DNA from: Buxus sempervirens | Taxonomy: Eukaryota > Streptophyta > Magnoliopsida > Buxales > Buxaceae | Direction: 5' to 3' | Length of the DNA stretch: 64,000 nucleotides | Assembly: GCA_947561395.2 (NCBI GenBank) | Contig: OX387182.1 | Coordinates: 56,133,283 to 56,197,282 of the forward strand | Shown: piece by piece, positions 60,901-64,000 of the stretch | How positions within the stretch are numbered: position 1 is the first letter of the stretch | Layout of the letters: every line of letters starts with the position of its first letter | Made by a program: the position numbers and the translations under genes | The notes under the pieces: generated by a model | What the model saw: the letters and a program-made list of their open reading frames with translations, nothing else | Database searches by the model: none | What the model was told of the DNA's origin: nothing

Positions 60901-61244
60901 GATCGGCTTCCGAAGGAGCGCTCTTAGCTTTAAAAACGAACCGGGTATCGAACCGCAAATTGAGCGGTTCATGGTTGGGGGAAAATTACACAAACCCCCT
61001 TGGTGTTTGATACAATTATTCACGCCTTCCCCTTTTGTTTATTAAACGAGGGTATATGTGCGGTACTGCACGTGAGAATGGATCTAGAGGGAATAGTTAC
61101 ACAATTGAAAACTTCGGAAGTGTTAAATGAAGGAATGAGTTGTTATGACAATAAGTTGCACATTGCGTTTGGTACACTTCCCAAGTGGCCTTCTCTCGTT
61201 AAATATAGTATAGAATAATGCGAACCTTTCGTCACATTTGGTTG
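60901..61244. other. Spacer upstream of FY
   Basis: No gene recognised; probably FY promoter sequence. Confidence 0.4.
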
Positions 61245-61252
61245 GTTGTTAC

Positions 61253-61489
61253 TAGAGCTATAAATAGGTCGGATTCAGACCGGATCCACCAAGATCCGAA
61301 TATGATTAAGTTATAGGATATCTGAATCTAATTATATATCCGACGGATCCTTCATATTTGTTATTGAATCCGAATCCGACGAAATGTTTAAATTTAAAAA
61401 TTCCAATTAAATGAGCTATTTTTACTATAATTATACTTAATAATACTTCAAATAATCTTAAAATCTATATTTTAGGGCCACATTTAAGA

Positions 61490-61543
<54 letters not shown>

Positions 61544-61760
61544 TTAAAAGATGAATATTAAAATTACTTAAACATCCATACAAATCTGATAAAATTACAA
61601 ACATATACATAATTTAATTGGACTTGGATCTTAATCGGGCAGATATGACCCTAATCTAAATCCAAATCTGATCCTATGGACAACTAATCGGTAAAATATC
61701 CAATTATTTAATCGAAAACGGGCGATAAACGGGTCATGATCCGACCAATTGATAGCCCTA
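61253..61760. mobile_element. hAT-like element (hAT-C), 508 bp, older member of a nested pair
   Basis: Ends TAGAGCTATAAATAGGTCGG and, from the right, TAGGGCTATCAATTGGTCGG. The 8-bp duplication GTTGTTAC lies at 61245-61252. The right copy is split by a later insertion: GT at 61761-61762, with the full GTTGTTAC found at 62783-62790. Contains a long (AT)n run at about 61493-61539. Confidence 0.85.
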
Positions 61761-61762
61761 GT

Positions 61763-62776
61763 TAGGGTTACTTATCGGATCAGGTCATGCCGTGGCCTAA
61801 CAAGCACGCGGGCAGCATGGCCAACATTAAGCGTACCGGCCCATCATGCCAGCTCGCCTGGCCCGAAAATCGGCTAGCCGTTTTTCCCCAAAAAGTGTTT
61901 TTTTTTTAGTTTTTTTATAATTTTACCCACACTAGCCATATCAGGGTATACTTGTAATTACCTGTAAATGACCATTTCTACCCTTCCAACGGCCAAATAA
62001 CAGTCATATTTGAGAGTAGATGTGGCAAAAAGCCACTTTTGGTTTTCTATAAATAAGCCTAGCCCTTCCCACTCCAAGCCACACCTTTTCTCTTCTCTTT
62101 TTACTTTTTTAGAGTCTTGTTTAGAGATTTGGCCAATGGCTGGCAGACTTGGCAAAATGCTCACACGAGGGGCGCCCTATGTTGACCATTGGCAAATCTC
62201 TTAACAATACTCTAAGAAATGTATCAATTTTTTTTTCTTTCTTCGTTTTCTTCTTAGAGTCATGTCAGTGATTTTGCTAATGGCTAGAGTCACAGTGCTC
62301 ACATGGGCACATCCCTAATCCCAACCGTTAGCAAATCGTTAAACAAGGCTTTTACAAAGTTATCAATCTTTTTCTTTCTTCATTTTTGCCTCTTCACGTT
62401 TACATAGGAGTTGCAAAAGTGTTACTTGCTTCAATTATTGCTTGGACAGTCAAACAATAATTGAAGTAGGTAACACATTTGCAACTCCCCGTCTCGACAC
62501 GATTGACCAATATGTAAGTATTGTTGCATTTTCAAGAACCGTTTACACAAAGGTTGTAGGAGAAAAGTAAAGAAGGTTTTACAGAATATGTATACTACAT
62601 AAATGATTTTTTTTTCAAAAACCTTATTTAATATTTTTTTTGTTTTTTTAATTTTTACGTGTGGCCCGCACCCTCACCGTGCCATGCCAGGCATATTGAT
62701 AAATGGGCCAGGCATGGCCACAGCTCGTTTCCACAGTGGGTCGTGCCATAACGGTCTAGCTCGATTAGCACCCCTA
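61763..62776. mobile_element. Non-autonomous hAT element (hAT-A family), 1014 bp, inserted beside hAT-C
   Basis: Exact 8-bp duplication GCCCTAGT at 61755-61762 and 62777-62784. Ends TAGGGTTACTTATCGGATCA and, from the right, TAGGGGTGCTAATCGAGCTA. It shares its interior with 22394-23384, including a TATA-like CTATAAATAAGCC at about 62047 followed by leader-like pyrimidine-rich sequence, perhaps the promoter of the parent transposase gene. Confidence 0.9.
62407..62488. repeat. Long hairpin inside the hAT-A copy
   Basis: The arm from GGAGTTGCAAAAGTGTTACT to ...CAATTATTG (62407-62440) pairs with 62455-62488. By eye about 31 of 34 positions match, with a loop of about 14 nt. The corresponding hairpin at 22970-23068 is more diverged. 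Confidence 0.8.
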
Positions 62777-62790
62777 GCCCTAGTTGTTAC

Positions 62791-63520
62791 ATTTACCTCC
62801 TCTTTGCATTTCAATTTCATTACTAATCATTTATATATACTAATGTATAAAGGGAACTGTCAAGATTATGGCCTGATAATCTATGCTGAAAACGCCCCTC
62901 GATTTTTCTTTATTTTACTAATTTGTTATGCCATATCAGCATAACTAAAAACCATGCGATTTGGACTCTTGCTTTTAATGCGGAGTTTTTTCTAAGTGGG
63001 CCCACAAAAACAAATTAGGTGTTTTGTAATTTGCTATGCGCGTAGCGCGTGTAGTCCCCTTCTTGTAAAATTAACTAGCAAGTGCATGTATAGAGGGAGG
63101 GAACAATTTTGTAACCCTCCAGATTTTAATTATGCCTTAACAATTAACGATAAGGGCTTTTTGAGAAAGTCTTGTATAGTTGTTGGCATGCTTGAAGGGG
63201 CCTATTCTCATTATATATAGTATAGATAGATGGATTAAATAGATGATTATTTTTTATATTTAAAACTTTTTTAAATTTCCCACTTTGCACTATATAAGTT
63301 AGATTATTATTCCTACTTATTCTTCTTTTTCTTATATTTTTTGTTTGGTGGAAAACGAGGAAAAGAAAAGTAAAAGAACGCTTTCGTTTCATTTCCATTC
63401 CTTTTCTTTCACTTTTAGAAGAACACTTTAATAATATCTGTGTATATATGTTTATATGTCTACATAATATGTTTTTCCAATCCAAATATAACATTAAACA
63501 AAATATCTACCTAAGACACA
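62791..63520. other. Spacer
   Basis: AT-rich, no gene recognised. Confidence 0.5.
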
Positions 63521-63528
63521 CATATAAG

Positions 63529-64000
63529 TAGGGTTGCTAAACGGGCCAGCCCGGCACGGCCCAGGTTCGTTTAGCGCAGGCCGGCGTGCCCAGTCACAGC
63601 ACGGCACACCCCAGGTGGTGGGCCGCCGGCGAGCTTGGGGTATTAAATTTGATTTTTTTTTAAATGCAAGGGAAATTAGGAAAAAATATTAAAAAATCAC
63701 AAAAAAATTCTGAAAATATGTTTATTATTCACAAATTTGTCTTACATATATTGGGATAGATTTTGCTCAAAAAAATATAAATACATTAATTATTACAAGT
63801 ACAAGTACAACTTTGAAAATTGATTTTGTTTTTAAAAAACCAAGGAAAATTAGAAAAATAGTAAAAAATCACAAAAAATTCTGAAAAATATGTTTATTAT
63901 TCACAAAATTGTGTTACACATATTGGGATAGATTTTGCTCAAAAAAAATATAAATAAATTAATTATTACAAGTACAACTTTGCAAATAATACATAATCAC
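63529..64000. mobile_element. Left end of a further hAT element, truncated by the window
   Basis: TAGGGTTGCTAAACGGGCCA followed by GC-rich GGCACGGCCC/GGCCGGCGTG subterminal motifs, as in typical hAT ends. After that, a unit of about 175 bp containing TATTGGGATAGATTTTGCTC is present twice (about 63655-63825 and 63835-64000). The right end lies outside. Confidence 0.7.

Overview
This is nuclear DNA of a flowering plant. The sequence is AT-rich. It carries genes with GT-AG introns and plant-type protein families: an F-box/CW/SNF2 protein, the flowering and polyadenylation factor FY, and a ROMO1-like mitochondrial protein. The spaces between exons are packed with hAT, TRIM, LINE, RTE, Tourist-like and Mutator-like insertions. 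I cannot name the species. The lack of a GC-rich 5' exon argues against a grass, and several FY residues look like those I recall from monocots and early-branching angiosperms, but this is weak evidence.

Layout. (1) 1-16162, minus: an F-box + CW zinc finger + SNF2 ATPase gene resembling Arabidopsis At3g54460. Exon 1 (15606-16162) joins exon 2 (196-2832) across a 12.8-kb first intron, and exon 3 runs off the left edge. That intron holds a TRIM split by a LINE (4683-6438), a hAT-like element carrying a 255-bp TRIM (6815-7656), a LINE RNase H remnant (about 8957-9610), a decayed hAT transposase invaded by a LINE (11258-14250) and an RTE LINE (14262-15430). (2) 16.2-19.3 kb: spacer with RT fragments, a fold-back repeat and a hAT remnant. 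(3) 19321-21496, plus: a three-exon ROMO1-like gene encoding 74 aa. (4) 21.5-35.2 kb: mostly spacer. It contains two well-delimited hAT elements (22394-23384 and 23825-24258, the latter with a run of 34 G), a 48-codon small ORF at 25453 preceded by a 15-bp stem-loop, an AT-rich duplicated block (31.9-32.9 kb), a long-TIR MITE and an unrecognised two-exon gene candidate (34143-34701). (5) 35231-60724, minus: the complete FY gene. It has 18 coding exons that sum to exactly 2136 nt (711 aa plus stop) with every splice phase consistent, spread over 25.5 kb. Its introns carry a Mutator-like MITE, Tourist-like MITEs, LINE/RTE tails and a DUF659-type hAT transposase remnant. (6) 61-64 kb: spacer with one hAT inserted into the target-site duplication of an older hAT, and the left end of another hAT at the window edge.

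There is no operon-like linkage. The three recognised genes act in separate processes: chromatin/ubiquitin, mitochondrial inner membrane, and mRNA 3'-end formation/flowering. No tRNA, rRNA or CRISPR array was recognised. I did not find a clearly new biological system. The best leads are the 48-codon ORF with its leader hairpin, the tiny TRIM elements with intact target duplications, and the long hairpins shared by two hAT copies. Exon models were built by reading splice sites and comparing with remembered homologues. No database search was run.
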